Shown here: in pieces, positions 11,078 to 21,419 of the stretch
How the letters are laid out: each line of letters starts with the position of its first letter
Position numbering within the stretch: position 1 is the first letter of the stretch
Assembly (NCBI GenBank): GCA_014529385.2
Contig: CM043963.1
Coordinates: 72,064,412 to 72,128,411 of the forward strand
From: Adiantum capillus-veneris
Lineage: Eukaryota; Streptophyta; Polypodiopsida; Polypodiales; Pteridaceae
Direction: 5' to 3'
Length of the DNA: 64,000 bases
Notes under the pieces: model-generated
What the model saw: the letters and a program-made list of their open reading frames with translations, nothing else
What the model was told of the DNA's origin: nothing
The model's database searches: none
Program-made: the position numbers and the translations under genes

Positions 11078-11800
11078 GAAAGCACACCTGTCTTATCCTC
11101 TAATTTTGCCAAAATTTCAGCAGCATAACAACATAAATGGCTTAAAAGACCAAAGAACCAGCCATCACAACTTGGAAAAATTTTGGCAGAGTTTCCCCAG
11201 AAGTAGAGCAGTAAGAACCCAAAATATAGACTGTATATGTATGCATAAACTGTCAACAATAGAACCCGAGCATCAATTAGGAATCACTAGTACATAGCCT
11301 ATGGCGAGGTCACAAAAAGGGTGCTCCAGCTACCTGTATCACCGAAAGGATCTCCACGTTTGAGAATCCCCTAGCTCAATAAAACCTCACGCTATCAACC
11401 CTCTCACGAAGGCTAATGCAAATTGCGTATAGTCAAGTCTCAGAAATGACTATCTTCCGGACCAAGTCTTAGAAATGGCTGGGACTGCCAAATAAAACCA
11501 AGTATGGCTCCACAAAGGCGTACAATGGCAGTTTCCACAAGTAACGTACAATACCAAACAGATAGTGCACTCAAACAGGCGCCAAATGATGCATACCCAT
11601 GGCAACTGCAAGTGACTTCCATTGTCACTGTATCACTCTACTCCAGCTACCTATACCTGTGTGAATCACCTGTACCTGTACCTGTCCCTGTAACCTGTAA
11701 CCTTTAACCTTTAACCTGTAACCTGTAACCTGTAACCTGCAACATGTAATACCGAATCTCGAAGCTCGAAGCTCGAAGCAGAAGGTACTTGAAGAAGATC
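11078..11800 (-). other. leader of element B, non-coding
   Basis: Region between primer site and the leader mini-ORF. No convincing coding sequence. It includes a short tandem array of a 7-base AACCTGT-type word at about 11668-11740, followed by three copies of a CTCGAAG word at about 11757-11778. Element F keeps a shorter version of this array (about 49318-49365). Confidence 0.5.
11668..11740. repeat. short tandem array AACCTGT-like
   Basis: About ten imperfect copies of a 6-7 base word (CCTGTA, then AACCTGT and AACCTTT) in the leader of element B. It superficially recalls telomere repeats but the word is not the plant TTTAGGG unit. Confidence 0.8.
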
Positions 11801-11816
11801 CTCCGTGGGGGTGCCA
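11801..11816 (-). promoter_or_regulatory. primer-binding site of element B
   Basis: On the minus strand TGGCACCCCCACGGAG lies six bases inside the 5' LTR. Element F has TGGCGCCCCCACGGAG at 49247-49262. Position and conservation identify it as the tRNA primer site; the tRNA is not assigned. Confidence 0.65.
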
Positions 11817-11822
11817 AAAGAA

Positions 11823-11884
11823 TGTGAGCGGGATGGAAACATACACAACGCCTCTATAATGACCCGACATACACTCTTGGGTTA

Positions 11885-11940
<56 letters not shown>

Positions 11941-13002
11941 TGGGGCACCACTCGGCTTACACAACCCACCTGGCCGAGACAGGGAACACACCGATGGAGT
12001 GAGAGGAGAGAGACTATCCACTTGCCCACTCCACATAGAGACACACACACACACACACCCAAAAAAATCAACTAAAAAGAGGAGAATTTATGATGTTTAG
12101 ATACAATTGAGCTTGGGCCAACACTAATGGGGCAAATAGCTCACACAGTATGGGTAAAATAAGCTAGATACAATCACAAACTGGAGCAGAAGCTTCGCTC
12201 ATAGGAGAAACTTACTCAGCCAAAATAGCAGAAAAAAGTGAGTAATTTTGCAAAATGGACAGCGCCATCACGTCCGGAACGGCCCAAAACCCCAGTCTAC
12301 AATGTCAAAGTGCTCAAATCCGACCTCAGATGAGCAGTTTACGGCCAAAACAGGCTCCAAAAACAGCAAAAACACAGTTGCGGCTGTTCCTCCTCTTCTC
12401 TCCACTCTTTTTCTGGTCTTCTCTCTGTTTTTTCAGTTCCCACACTTAGCTTTATTAGTTGGGCACCCTTGGCCTTGTAGATGACCTCAAACGGACCCCG
12501 AGCAGGCCAAAAACTGACCTCGCAGTGGATAGTTGTCACCCTGCTGCATCCATCCGCACACCTGGCACTCAACTTTTTCCAATAATGCATCCCGCCACCA
12601 CATGAATTGCCCCCAAAATCTGATCCTCATGATGACCTTCTGCATAATTATCACAAGAAAACACCCATGTTGTGTCCGTACTTATCCGCGTGCAAGTATT
12701 GACCCCGTTCGACCTCCTGACGCCACTAGATGCCATCTGACGCACCTGCTTACCTCATGTAGTCGACCCGCGGATAGCTTCCTCGAGAAGTTTTATGCGC
12801 TACCAACTCCTCATTATTATAGAAAAAACACACTGGTACTGGTGACGATAAAAATCGATGCACTATGTACACCATGTCCTACCTGTACACATGTGGGCCC
12901 CACGTAACCACCTGGCTTTGGAAAATGGGCAATCCTTTATTTGATGCACCATGCATGTGTATATACATATGCACAATCCCTTGCTCCAAAAAAATCCTGA
13001 CA
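11823..13002 (-). repeat. 5' LTR of element B
   Basis: 1180 bases, plus-strand termini TGTGAGC and CTGACA. It includes an expanded AC microsatellite at about 11887-11938 and a roughly 50-base segment absent from the 4267-5358 copy. The promoter of element B should lie here on the minus strand. Confidence 0.9.
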
Positions 13003-14016
13003 ACGCCTTGGTGCAAGGAGAGGTGGGATTTGCTAAGAGCAGCATTCCTAAGGTGCTTTGGAGAAGGCACCACATCCGAGAAACTATGGCAATTGTTGAT
13101 GGAGTCGAAACAAGGAAGTATGACTGGATATGCAGCATACAACTCAAAGTTTGTGGATCTATGGGGACGATGGGTTGCATAGCCGAGGGAGGGTGAAGGG
13201 GCACCGGATTTCCTAAAGGAAGACCGGTTTGTGGCTGGCTTATGGCCAATTCTTAAAGAGAAGGTGAAGGGAGGGTTTCCTACTACGTATGAGGTAGCAT
13301 CTAAAGTAGCCCGCCTTAAAGATAAGAAGTTGCATCTACAAGCTAGAACTACCGAGGAAGAGAAATTGGGAAGGGCCCGACCACACCTAGCCGCACCTAC
13401 AGCAGCCGTGTAGAGGAATCAACCACTTGAACCGACTGAAGATCAACAAGACCTGCTCAACCGAATCACCAACTAGCTAGAGAATCTTTCAGTACATCCC
13501 GTGCAGCAAGTGCATGCACCTGCCAGAAATCCAAAGCAAGGAAGAGGACAGCGAAGATAGAATCAAGACTACCATTGTGACAACTGTGGAGAGGACGGCC
13601 ATGGCATGTACTACTGTCCTCATCCAAGAAGGCAAAAATTCAATAGAGGAGGAAGGCAGAATCAGATCTCTCTACCAAGGGCGAGACCACCATCGCCCTG
13701 GCAACCAGAGTAGATTCCATCGGTCCAAACCCTTCGACCACCCGTACAACTACCACCACCACCACAACCTCTCATTCCACTACTACCTCCACCACCTCCT
13801 AGAAACCAAGCAGTGAGTGTCATTAGTCTTGAGGCTAAAGGAAAGGAGAAGGTAGAAGAGCGTGTCAAAGAGAAGGACAAAGGAAAAGGAAAAGGAAAAG
13901 TAGAAGAAGTGGATGCCATGGGAGTGAAGCATGCCAGGCATGAAGAGGCCTCTCAAAGGGAGGAAAAGATGAAAAGAAAAGGAGAGTCTAGCAAGCATGT
14001 GTCTAAGCCTCAGTGA
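13003..14016 (+). pseudogene. gag C-terminal part of element A
   Basis: Continues the gag cut at 4266. RWDLLRAAFLRCFGEGTTSE followed by SMTGYAAYNSKF is the central gag core, then an RFVAGLWPILKEKVKG helix. A CCHC zinc knuckle (CDNCGEDGHGMYYC) is encoded at 13576-13617, and a Pro-rich and then Lys/Glu-rich linker follows. At least four in-frame stops and frame changes interrupt it. Its function in the intact element would be particle formation and RNA packaging. Confidence 0.75.
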
Positions 14017-14028
14017 AAGGTCGACATC

Positions 14029-14556
14029 GTGGATTTTTCGTTGGGTGAGTATGCTAAACCATATGATCTAGTTCAAGATGTTTTGATGCAGGGTCCGAAA
14101 ATAACTTGGTTCCAATTACTCCATCTTGCACCAAGGATGAGGAGACAATGGACGAAGATGGTAAGTACTAGAAAGTCAAGACCAAGGATAGCTGGGGCTA
14201 TCTCTGGGAGGAATCTAGACGACATCCTACTTATCATGGATGCCCACATCAAGGGGCAACATATCTCAAACATCTACATAGATGGTGGTGCACAAATATG
14301 CATCATGAGTGAAAAAATGATGCACCATCTAGGCCTAGAGGTAAGTAGGCCGGCACCCTGCCGAGCTAAAATGACAAATAACATCAAAGTGAAGTGCGTA
14401 GGCATTGTGAATGTAGTCAAGGTGAAGGCATTCAACACAGAAGTGGAGGTAGATATTTTTGTCATGCCACACAAAGGGGAGGGCTACCCTATCATTCTCG
14501 GAAGGCCATGGCTCATGGCTATGGAGGCTAAGCAGAGGACTGGAGTACCGGAATGA
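14029..14556 (+). pseudogene. aspartic protease of element A
   Basis: A 175-codon frame. It has the linker helix MRRQWTKMV also seen in B and F, then the active-site loop IYIDGGAQICIM (Asp encoded at about 14281, DGG form), and the distal motif YPIILGRPWLM near 14490-14515. It would cleave the element polyprotein. It is open for its full length, but neighbours in the same polyprotein are broken. It joins the next frame at 14553 by a one-base overlap shift. Confidence 0.8.
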
Positions 14557-15459
14557 TCCAAATGAAGGATGCTAAGGAAAGGCCCATATTCTACGACATG
14601 AAGACTGGGAAGCAACACAACATGATCTTAGAGGCATCAAAAGATGAATTCTCTAGTGACTCTTCGACCACCTCGGGAGAAGAGACGACAACAACTGAAG
14701 AGAGCGACAGTAGCATCGAAGTGATGGGAGTCATCCTTAGAGATCCAAAGAGATTGACAAAATCTGAAACACCACAGGAGAACCAAGAGGGACCATCAGG
14801 TATGCAAGCCTTGGTGGATACAAGTAAGTTACATCAGATGCTCTCCAGTGAGTTAGCTAGTGAAGAGAGAGAAGAATACATCTCTATGCTGGGTAACTTC
14901 ACCACACTTTTCATTGATGGTTATGACAAGATCACATGCATCATAGTAGTGCAACACCACATAAGACTCAAGGAAGGAAGTAAGCCTGTAGTGCAAACTC
15001 TCAGAAGGCTTGGGGTAGTTTAGCAAGAGACATTGCTCAAAGAGGTAAGGAATTCTCTACAGGCAGGTTTCATTTACCCCGTCGAAGACTCAGAGTGGGT
15101 CTCTACAGTGGTGGTCACGCCAAAGAAATACGGTAAGTGGAGAGTTTGTGTAGACTACAAACCTCTCAATGCCGCAACAAAGAGGGATCATTTTCCCCTC
15201 CCATTCCAAGACGAGATTCTCAACGAGGTAGCAGGTCATGAGAGCTACACAGTATGTGATGGCTACTCAGGCTACTCAGGTCACTCTTCTCGGCCATGTA
15301 ATTTCAGCAAAAGGAATTGAGGCTGACCCAAGCAAGGTTCAAGCTTTAGTGTCTTTATCATCACCCACAATAGCTCAGAAATTGGTCTCTTTCCTTCAAA
15401 AGGTAAGGTATTTGAGCAAGTTCATTCACTTGCTCTCTCAAGTGGTTCTCGCTTTATAA
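14553..15459 (+). pseudogene. reverse transcriptase of element A, catalytic core deleted
   Basis: The frame at 14553-15023 is an acidic Ser/Thr/Glu linker plus RT start; 15033-15320 carries fingers (WVSTVVVTPKKYGKWRVCVD) and motif A (CDGYSGYSG). Immediately after, near 15275, sequence jumps to LLGHVISAKGIEADPSKVQ, which normally lies about 110 residues later. Motif B and the YxDD box are therefore missing. A stop at 15021-15023 separates the first two frames. This RT cannot be active. Confidence 0.85.
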
Positions 15460-16443
15460 CAAGTCACCCATAGAGATGTCTTCCTATGGAGCAAAGTGAA
15501 ATAGATCCTGGCTTCACTTCCCACCATTGCACCCCCTAGATGGGACAAGCCATTTTATGTTAAACCCAGTGTAGGAAGTGATACACTTGGAGCTGTACTA
15601 ATGCAAAAGGACCCCAAACCTCTTTCATGTGTCCTATCTACTTCTCTAGTCGTGTCATGACCCCATCAAGAAAAGGATTCACCACGGTAGAGCACATGGT
15701 GCTTGCATTGATGTTTGCCACTACAAAGTTCCACTTTTATTATCTATTTCCTAGACCCTTTTTAATTCTAACAATGGAAGATGTCTTTCTGTATATGTGA
15801 TGCAACACATGGATGTCTCGTCTAGAATCTCTAAGTGGCTTGTTAGATTACAAGAGTTCGATTACACTATGCAAGTGGAGAACTCCACCCAAGTTAGTCT
15901 AGCAGGTATTCTTACTCATCGTCACTATGAGAAGAAGCTAAAGGTTGACACAAAAGGCAAAGGAGTGACACCAATGGTGGAAGTTCCTCAGCTAGAAGGA
16001 GCTCACTCTCTTTTCTTTGTTGGAGCTTACAAAAGAACAATGGACCAGGCTACAACTGGCATTGTCATTTTCAATGAGCAAAAGGAAAAGGTATTTTCTA
16101 TTGGGCAGCTGCTACACTTCCACTCCAACAACGAAGCAGAGTACGCGGCCCTAATAAGAACAATGTGTTTTAAAAGGGATTCATCCCCTAAATGTGTTTG
16201 GTGATACCATGCTCTTGATTCAGAAGATAAATGGCACTTAGGTTTGTAAAAATCAGGTTTTGCTTGTCTAATTACGCCAAGCTAAGGATCTTTTAAGAAA
16301 CTTTGAAGCGGTACAGTTATTTCATGTCCCTAGGGCAAAAAATCAAGAAGCAGATGCTCTAGCCAAGGAAAGAATACAAGATGCTCCCATAGGAGCTATC
16401 AAACTGAAGCTGCCCCTCTTTCAGGGTAGCGATGCTATGCATG
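15460..16443 (+). pseudogene. RNase H remnants of element A
   Basis: 15530-15790 encodes a shredded RT-linked RNase H (FYVKPSVG, then GAVLMQKD) full of stops. 15797-16204 is a 135-codon frame with a linker (ISKWLVRLQEFDYTMQVENS) and the start of an archaeal-type RNase H (SLFFVGAYKRTMD, later HSNNEAEYAAL). The FFVGAY context lacks the catalytic Asp seen as FFDGSY in B and F. 16205-16443 continues with ALAKERIQDAPIGAIKLKLP. Coding is then cut by the LTR of element C and resumes at 42478. Confidence 0.75.
16439..16443. repeat. target-site duplication, left copy (element C)
   Basis: GCATG before the TGTTTG terminus; TCATG follows the CAAACA terminus at 42473-42477. Four of five bases match. Excising C with one copy restores an open frame across the join in pol of A (DAMHDIISFL). 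Confidence 0.75.
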
Positions 16444-17355
16444 TGTTTGGTGGACGAAGCGACAAGCGGCTGTTTCTAGAGAAGGATTACATTTTTATGA
16501 GAAACCTTTGTAAAATTCTTTTGTAAGGAAACATCTCTAAGCCGAGAACTTGTCAAAGGATTTATGATTATTCTTCTGGGAGCAATTGTATATTAGAGAG
16601 CCAGTTAGAAGTTTAGGAGGTTTTGGCCGGACAAGCCATTTGTAAAGATCTAATCTATAAAGGTCATTTTTTGTAAGTTTGAACATGATCTTTTTGATGA
16701 AAAACTGAGAAGACAGAGTACGTTTGAGAGCTCCTTCTTGTTCCAACTTGTAATCTTCGCCATTGTGGCTACGGTAATCCAAATTCAGATTTGTTTATTA
16801 CATTGTGTTCCTCTTACCTTGCTCTTCCATTCAAGTGTAATCATTCAAGATTTGGCGTAGGTTTTCAACTACGAGTTTGAGGCCTTAAATCGCTGTTTTG
16901 AGTGTCTATATGCGTGTTTTATGTTGTTTTGACCCTAGGAGGGGCTTTAGGGACCCTAAAACGACCCATTAGGATCACCTGTTCGCTGTTTTTGCTGACT
17001 TTGAGACAAACGATCGTGATCTTTGTACCTCTCCAGAATACTGTGACAGTGATAGGATATGTTCTTGATAATCCCCTGTAGCTTCCCTTCAAGTTTCGTG
17101 CGATTCCGATATGATTTGCATGGTAAACGGGCGTGATGACTGTAGAGCTGTGTAGAAGGACATAGGCAGATTACTTGGCGGTAATCCGTTTGATTTGCTT
17201 GTAGAGTTAGTAGTTGCATCTCTTTGAGTTCACTTCATTAGGATTGACACCCTAGTGAGTTTCCATGCCTCATCCGAGTCGCTTCCCTTGTATTGATAAA
17301 TATGTTGATGCTTGAGAGCTATGCTATGGACGTCCGTCACGGCGACCCGCAAACA
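16444..17355 (+). repeat. LTR1 of element C
   Basis: 912 bases, closely matching 41170-42072. It includes a degenerate copy of the CGATCGCGATCG motif at 17011-17020 followed by TTTGTACC. Terminal inverted repeat TGTTTG/CAAACA. Confidence 0.93.
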
Positions 17356-17356
17356 T

Positions 17357-17374
17357 TGGCGCCGCTGCCGGGGA
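17357..17374 (+). promoter_or_regulatory. primer-binding site of element C, tRNA-Asp type
   Basis: TGGCGCCGCTGCCGGGGA begins two bases after LTR1. It differs at one base from the complement of the plant tRNA-Asp 3' end used by Athila-type elements (known family feature). Confidence 0.75.
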
Positions 17375-17891
17375 ATGCACCTTAGGTGATGAGTGACCGA
17401 GTGCGTAGTTAGATTCCTTAAAAAAGATCAATCCACAAATCCATTTTACACCTCAGTTAGGTTGCTAGACAAGGGTGTAGAGCTCAGTGGAGTCTAGAGC
17501 CGGTGGACCGGCTAGATCCTCTCTTAGGAGATTTAGGGAGCTGTGAGGGAGAGTGTTAAAGCATTTTTGCTCTTCAATTTCTCTAATTCGATTGAGTACT
17601 GAAATCTCACCTGAAATCCGTCGTGTTTGTTTTGTTTGATTCATTTCCTTATGTTTTTTCAGTTCTATACTTAGGAGTAGGATAAGCAAATCACATTTCA
17701 ATCAGATTTGGGTAAAAGTTAGAGTCAAGAAACCAAGGAACCATAACTTTAGCAAAAAAGCCATAAGACTCTGAAATTTTGAAAATCTGACCAAACAGGG
17801 TTGATATTGATTCAAATCACAAAGTGGTAGCACAAAACACTGGGAAATACTTGTCAGAGGGAGTTGACCAAATTTCATCAGATTTGGCCCA

Positions 17892-17917
17892 GGTACTACG
17901 ATCGCGATCGGTGTACC
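17892..17917. repeat. palindromic box copy 1
   Basis: Core CGATCGCGATCG at 17899-17910 with arms GGTACTA and GTGTACC; 24 of 26 positions agree with the perfect palindrome at 32853-32878. Confidence 0.85.
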
Positions 17918-18167
17918 TCAGTGTCAGAATTGTACAAGATTTGACATGTGCCTTCCTGATAAGATTCTAAACAAGTTTGTCTAAAGCAACCACACCCAAA
18001 AACATCAAAAATCAAGAAAAGCACGCCACTTGGGTAAAACTAGCCTGACAGGCCCAGAAAGTGCAAAATCTTGGCTTTTGGTGATCCAAATGCAAAAAGA
18101 CTTGGGGGATAGCCTTAAAACATCAGTGTCTACAAGTATGTCAAATTTGGTCTAATTTGGGCCCAGA

Positions 18168-18190
18168 AGTACGATCGCGATCGGTGTACC
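18168..18190. repeat. palindromic box copy 2
   Basis: Core CGATCGCGATCG at 18172-18183, right arm GTGTACC intact, left arm shortened to AGTA. Confidence 0.85.
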
Positions 18191-18610
18191 TAAGTGCCAG
18201 AATTTGACTAGATTTCATCTGTGGGATCCTCAGGTGTATACAAACATAAAAGTCTACAGGACCTAGAGCCAAAAACCTCAAAATACCTGTCAAACCATCT
18301 GAATACAGATCCAAGTCAAAAACTGCTAAACTGGCTTAGAAATTGACTTTCAGTAGACCAAAACACATCAAAACTGGGAAGGAACCATACAGAGGGATAG
18401 ACTATACACAGGAAAACCCCAGATAGCTTCCAAATCCCTAATCAAGCACTAAAATCAGATCAAACTAACAGATTCTGGGAAATAGACACTTCCAACCAAG
18501 AACTGGTAAAAGCTTGACTTTTTAGAGTCTGGTTACAAAAGTATCAGAGAGATAGCCTTAAAATAGCCTAGTAAACAAACTGATGAAGTTTGGTCAAATT
18601 TGGGCCTAGA

Positions 18611-18633
18611 AGTACGATCGCGATCGGTGTACC
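18611..18633. repeat. palindromic box copy 3
   Basis: Core CGATCGCGATCG at 18615-18626 followed by GTGTACC. The left flank TTTGGGCCTAGAAGTA is shared with copy 2. Confidence 0.85.
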
Positions 18634-18932
18634 TCTGTCCTAGATCTAACTCATTTTTGACCTGTTCATAGACCTAGACTATTTAACATATCAGGAGTTG
18701 TCAAAACTCAAATTAAACATACTGTCAATAATCTGCAAGCAAAATTGTGTTGAGATCATTGTGAAAGTGTTGAATCTGCTAACAGTTGGAATGATACAGT
18801 AATCTCATAGCCATCCAGTGTATTCATTTGCAGAGACCGATCAAGTAACAATCCATGCAGTCGCAGGAATCGGAAGATCATTCCATCTCCAGGTAAGAGG
18901 TTTGGATTCAATCAGTAAATCCCACTTTCTTC

Positions 18933-19896
18933 ATGTTTTTGAGATCGGGAAAACAAATCAACACCAGACACCTAAATTTAGCGGATCAAACAAGTGTTGT
19001 ATCAACGGAGGAGAGTGTAAACCAAGGGATAGTACGACCGTTAGAGCCGATCCTTGAAGAAGGCATCTCCGATACTTCTTCAGAGAGATCTTCCGAGTAT
19101 TTCACAGAACACTGGGGACAATTAAAACTAAACGGAAGAGAAACCATGGCAGCAGGACCATCACACCCCTCGGCCACATTAAAGCTATTGTTCATCAAGT
19201 ATCAATATGACAACAAGCAAGGTGCCAAGATATACAAAGATGGTATGGACCGCTACTGTGTGAAAATAGAAGATAGACCAAGTGAGTTCAGGGACTTAGT
19301 GCCTGTGAGCTATAGCGGAGATAGGTACCTAGATGACGAGGGTATCATGTGCTTGGTAGTCCTTAATCATAACATTGTAGACAAGTGGGGATTGATGGGC
19401 ACAAAAGCCAAAATAGACGAGGAACATGAGGAAAAGGCACCAACAATGAGCTTACCTAATGCGAGATTAAGGCGAGAAAACAAAACGTTGAGAGTCAACA
19501 TGGATAATGTCTACTTGGGGTTATACAAGTATAATAATGGAGAGCAAGATCTCTATTATAGATGCGAGGAACCCTACGTCGGAGAGATGACTGAGCGGAA
19601 AAGACTTTATGTCTTCACCTACACAGAGAGAGCGGAAACGAAAATTGCCGCATACGACAAGTATGGAAGACGATATGCAACAATCGATAAAAAAGAGTTA
19701 AGAGGATATACATACTTTGGGGGACCACTTCACCAGTATTATGTCACTCCAAGACCACTAAGACCAGCACCTACAACTGTCGTGCCAGAACCAGTGACAC
19801 AGGTGGAGGGAGGACTCATTGTTGGAATTAGGGTTGCAGAGAAAACCACACAGCTTGGAGAAGACGAAGGAAGCTCAAGGCACACAATAGAGAGTG
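18933..19896 (+). CDS. upstream protein of element C (ORF before gag), interrupted by Copia D
   Basis: About 321 codons from the ATG at 18933, open up to the Copia D terminus. The N-terminus (FLRSGKQINTRH) is followed by an acidic Ser-rich stretch and, from about residue 70, a Tyr-rich and charged globular region (YDNKQGAKIYKDGMDRYCVK; later YLGLYKYNNGEQDLYYRCEE; GYTYFGGPLHQYYV). No gag, protease or pol motif is visible. Ogre-type giant elements are known to carry an extra ORF before gag, and this could be the counterpart, or it could be the N-terminus of a longer gag resuming at about 23380. A start slightly upstream cannot be excluded. Function unknown. Confidence 0.6.
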
Positions 19897-20046
19897 TGTT
19901 ACTTAGTGTGCAATGGAAAGATAGATAGCCTTAGAGTGATGGGTGTATATACAATGCACGGGGGAAAAAACCTCCTAAAGAGGGAAAAAATGCCCCGGCG
20001 GTCCTAGTGTGTTCACACACATCACTACCACATGTATATGGTAACA
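19897..20046 (-). repeat. 3' LTR of Copia D
   Basis: 150 bases bounded by TGTTAC and GTAACA, directly preceded on the minus strand by a purine-rich CCAGGGGGGATT (complement of 20047-20058). No 5' partner is found in the window. Confidence 0.7.
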
Positions 20047-20121
20047 AATCCCCCCTGGAGTGATGCTGTGAACGAGAGCTGGCACATGAGTAAAGGGAAG
20101 TGCCATGCCCTGAGGACAAGA

Positions 20122-20839
20122 TCAGTCCACAAAGGGGAGTAAGCCCAAAGCTTTGCGGAAAGCTTCAAGATTCTCACGAGACAATGCCTTTGTGAAAAGA
20201 TCTGCAAGGTTGTCCTGTGTTGGCACATAAGCCAAGCTGATCTCTCCTGCTGAGAGCCTCTCCCTGACACAGTGGTAATGCACCTCAATGTGCTTTGTGT
20301 GAGCATGAAAAACTGGGTTCCTCGCAACTGCCAATGCGCTCTGACTGTCAGTGTAGATAGTGTTGGCAGTGTCCTGTCCAACACCCAAATCAGCCATAAG
20401 GCCTTCCGAGCCATACACACTCAACCGTAGCTGTGAAGACTGCCCTATACTCAGCCTCACAACTCAAAGTGGCCACAGTAGGTTGCTTCTTGCTCAACCA
20501 TGATATACATGAACTTCCAAGCATGAAACAAAAACCTGATGTGGACACTTGCGTGTCAAAACAACCAGCCCAATCTGAGTCCCCAATCTGAGTCCGAAAA
20601 AGCATGTAAGTCTGGCGGCAATGATCCCCCCTTGGGATAAAACAAGCCAAGATGTAAAGTGCCACTAAGGTAGTGGAAAATCCTCTTGACAGCCTGCCAA
20701 TGCTTAGACCCTGGGCTATGCATAAATCTGCTGACCTGTGAGACTTCAAACTGAATATCTGGCCTCGTGTTGCATACATAAATGAGGCATCCAATAGTAG
20801 TTTGGTAAAGAGTGACATCAGCAGGATCGCCAGCATCAT
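20122..20839 (-). pseudogene. RNase H of Copia D
   Basis: Two overlapping frames (20390-20839 and 20122-20460) encode a Copia RNase H: DSDWAGCFDTQVSTSGF, SCEAEYRAV, then YTDSQSALAVARNP and HTKHIEVHYHCVRE, ending FTKALSRENLEAFRKALG. The catalytic D, E and D are present but split by frameshifts. It removes RNA from the RNA-DNA hybrid and is the last pol domain in Copia elements, consistent with the LTR that follows. Confidence 0.85.
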
Positions 20840-21419
20840 GTAGACTCAATTTCAAACCTGTTTCCATGGGAGTGGCAATAGGTTTGCAATCCTCAAGTCC
20901 AAACTTACATAGCAATGTCTCTATGTAACTTTTCTGACATAAGGAAATACCACCATCACACTGCTTAAACTGTATACCCAAGTAATGATGCAACAGCCCC
21001 AAATCTTTCATCTTGAAAGTAGCATTCAAATCAGCCTTAAATTCAACAATATATCTCTCATTTGGTCCAGTGATCAGCAAATCATCAACATAAAGAACCA
21101 CAATGAGAAGTACATCACCCTCACTCTTTACATACAATGTGCTTTCTGTTGGACTGTTACGAAAGCCTTGTTTGACCAAATGAGTGTCAGCTTTCTCATA
21201 CCAAGCACGAGGAGATTGCTTCAACCCATACAAAGCCTTCTTACATCTGCACACTTTGTCCTCTTGTCCTTTTATGACAAAACCGCAAGGCTGCGTTACA
21301 TAAACTTCCTCAAATATGTCGCCATTCAAGAAAGCAGTAACAATGTCTGATTGATGTACATCCCAACCAAAATGAGCTGCCAATGCACATGTAGAAAATG
21401 TACAGTAGTCATACAACAA
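20556..21419 (-). pseudogene. reverse transcriptase of Copia D
   Basis: 287 codons with Copia RT features: SDIVTAFLNGDIFEEVYVTQ (motif A, D in VTAFLNG context), KALYGLKQSPRAWYEK, catalytic YVDDLL, then KDLGLLHHYLGIQF and TRPDIQFEVSQVSRFM. The start overlaps the upstream frame 21326-22564, where a shift splits the fingers from the palm. All core residues are present in this frame. Confidence 0.88.

Larger units (their letters stand above)
4267..13002 (-). mobile_element. Gypsy element B, Tat-like, nested in gag of A
   Basis: Minus-strand LTR retrotransposon of 8.7 kb with paired LTRs (4267-5358 and 11823-13002) that start TGTGAGC and end CTGACA on the plus strand, flanked by ACGC duplications. 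Order in its own direction: LTR, primer site, leader module, gag with zinc knuckle, protease, reverse transcriptase, RNase H, archaeal-type RNase H, integrase, LTR. The second RNase H is the hallmark of the Tat lineage. Several stops and frameshifts make it non-autonomous now. Element F is a close second copy. Confidence 0.92.
17375..18932 (+). other. long leader of element C with palindromic motif
   Basis: No supported coding sequence; short minus-strand frames are incidental. The leader contains three diverged direct repeats. Each has a TTTGG(GC)CC segment, then a GTAC-CGATCGCGATCG-GTGTACCT box, then CAGAATT-like sequence; the boxes are at 17899, 18172 and 18615. Related boxes occur in the 3' non-coding region (32853-34006) and, decayed, in the LTRs. 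Confidence 0.6.

Noticed and set aside
11668-11740. Interstitial telomere repeat
   Set aside because: The repeated word is AACCTGT or AACCTTT, not the plant telomere unit, and it belongs to the leader of element B and, in reduced form, F.
20985-21350. Plus-strand 121-codon frame opposite Copia D
   Set aside because: It is antisense to the well-supported Copia RT. The same reasoning removes 7379-7771, 13662-13998 and 56712-57125, which are antisense to gag or pol sequences.
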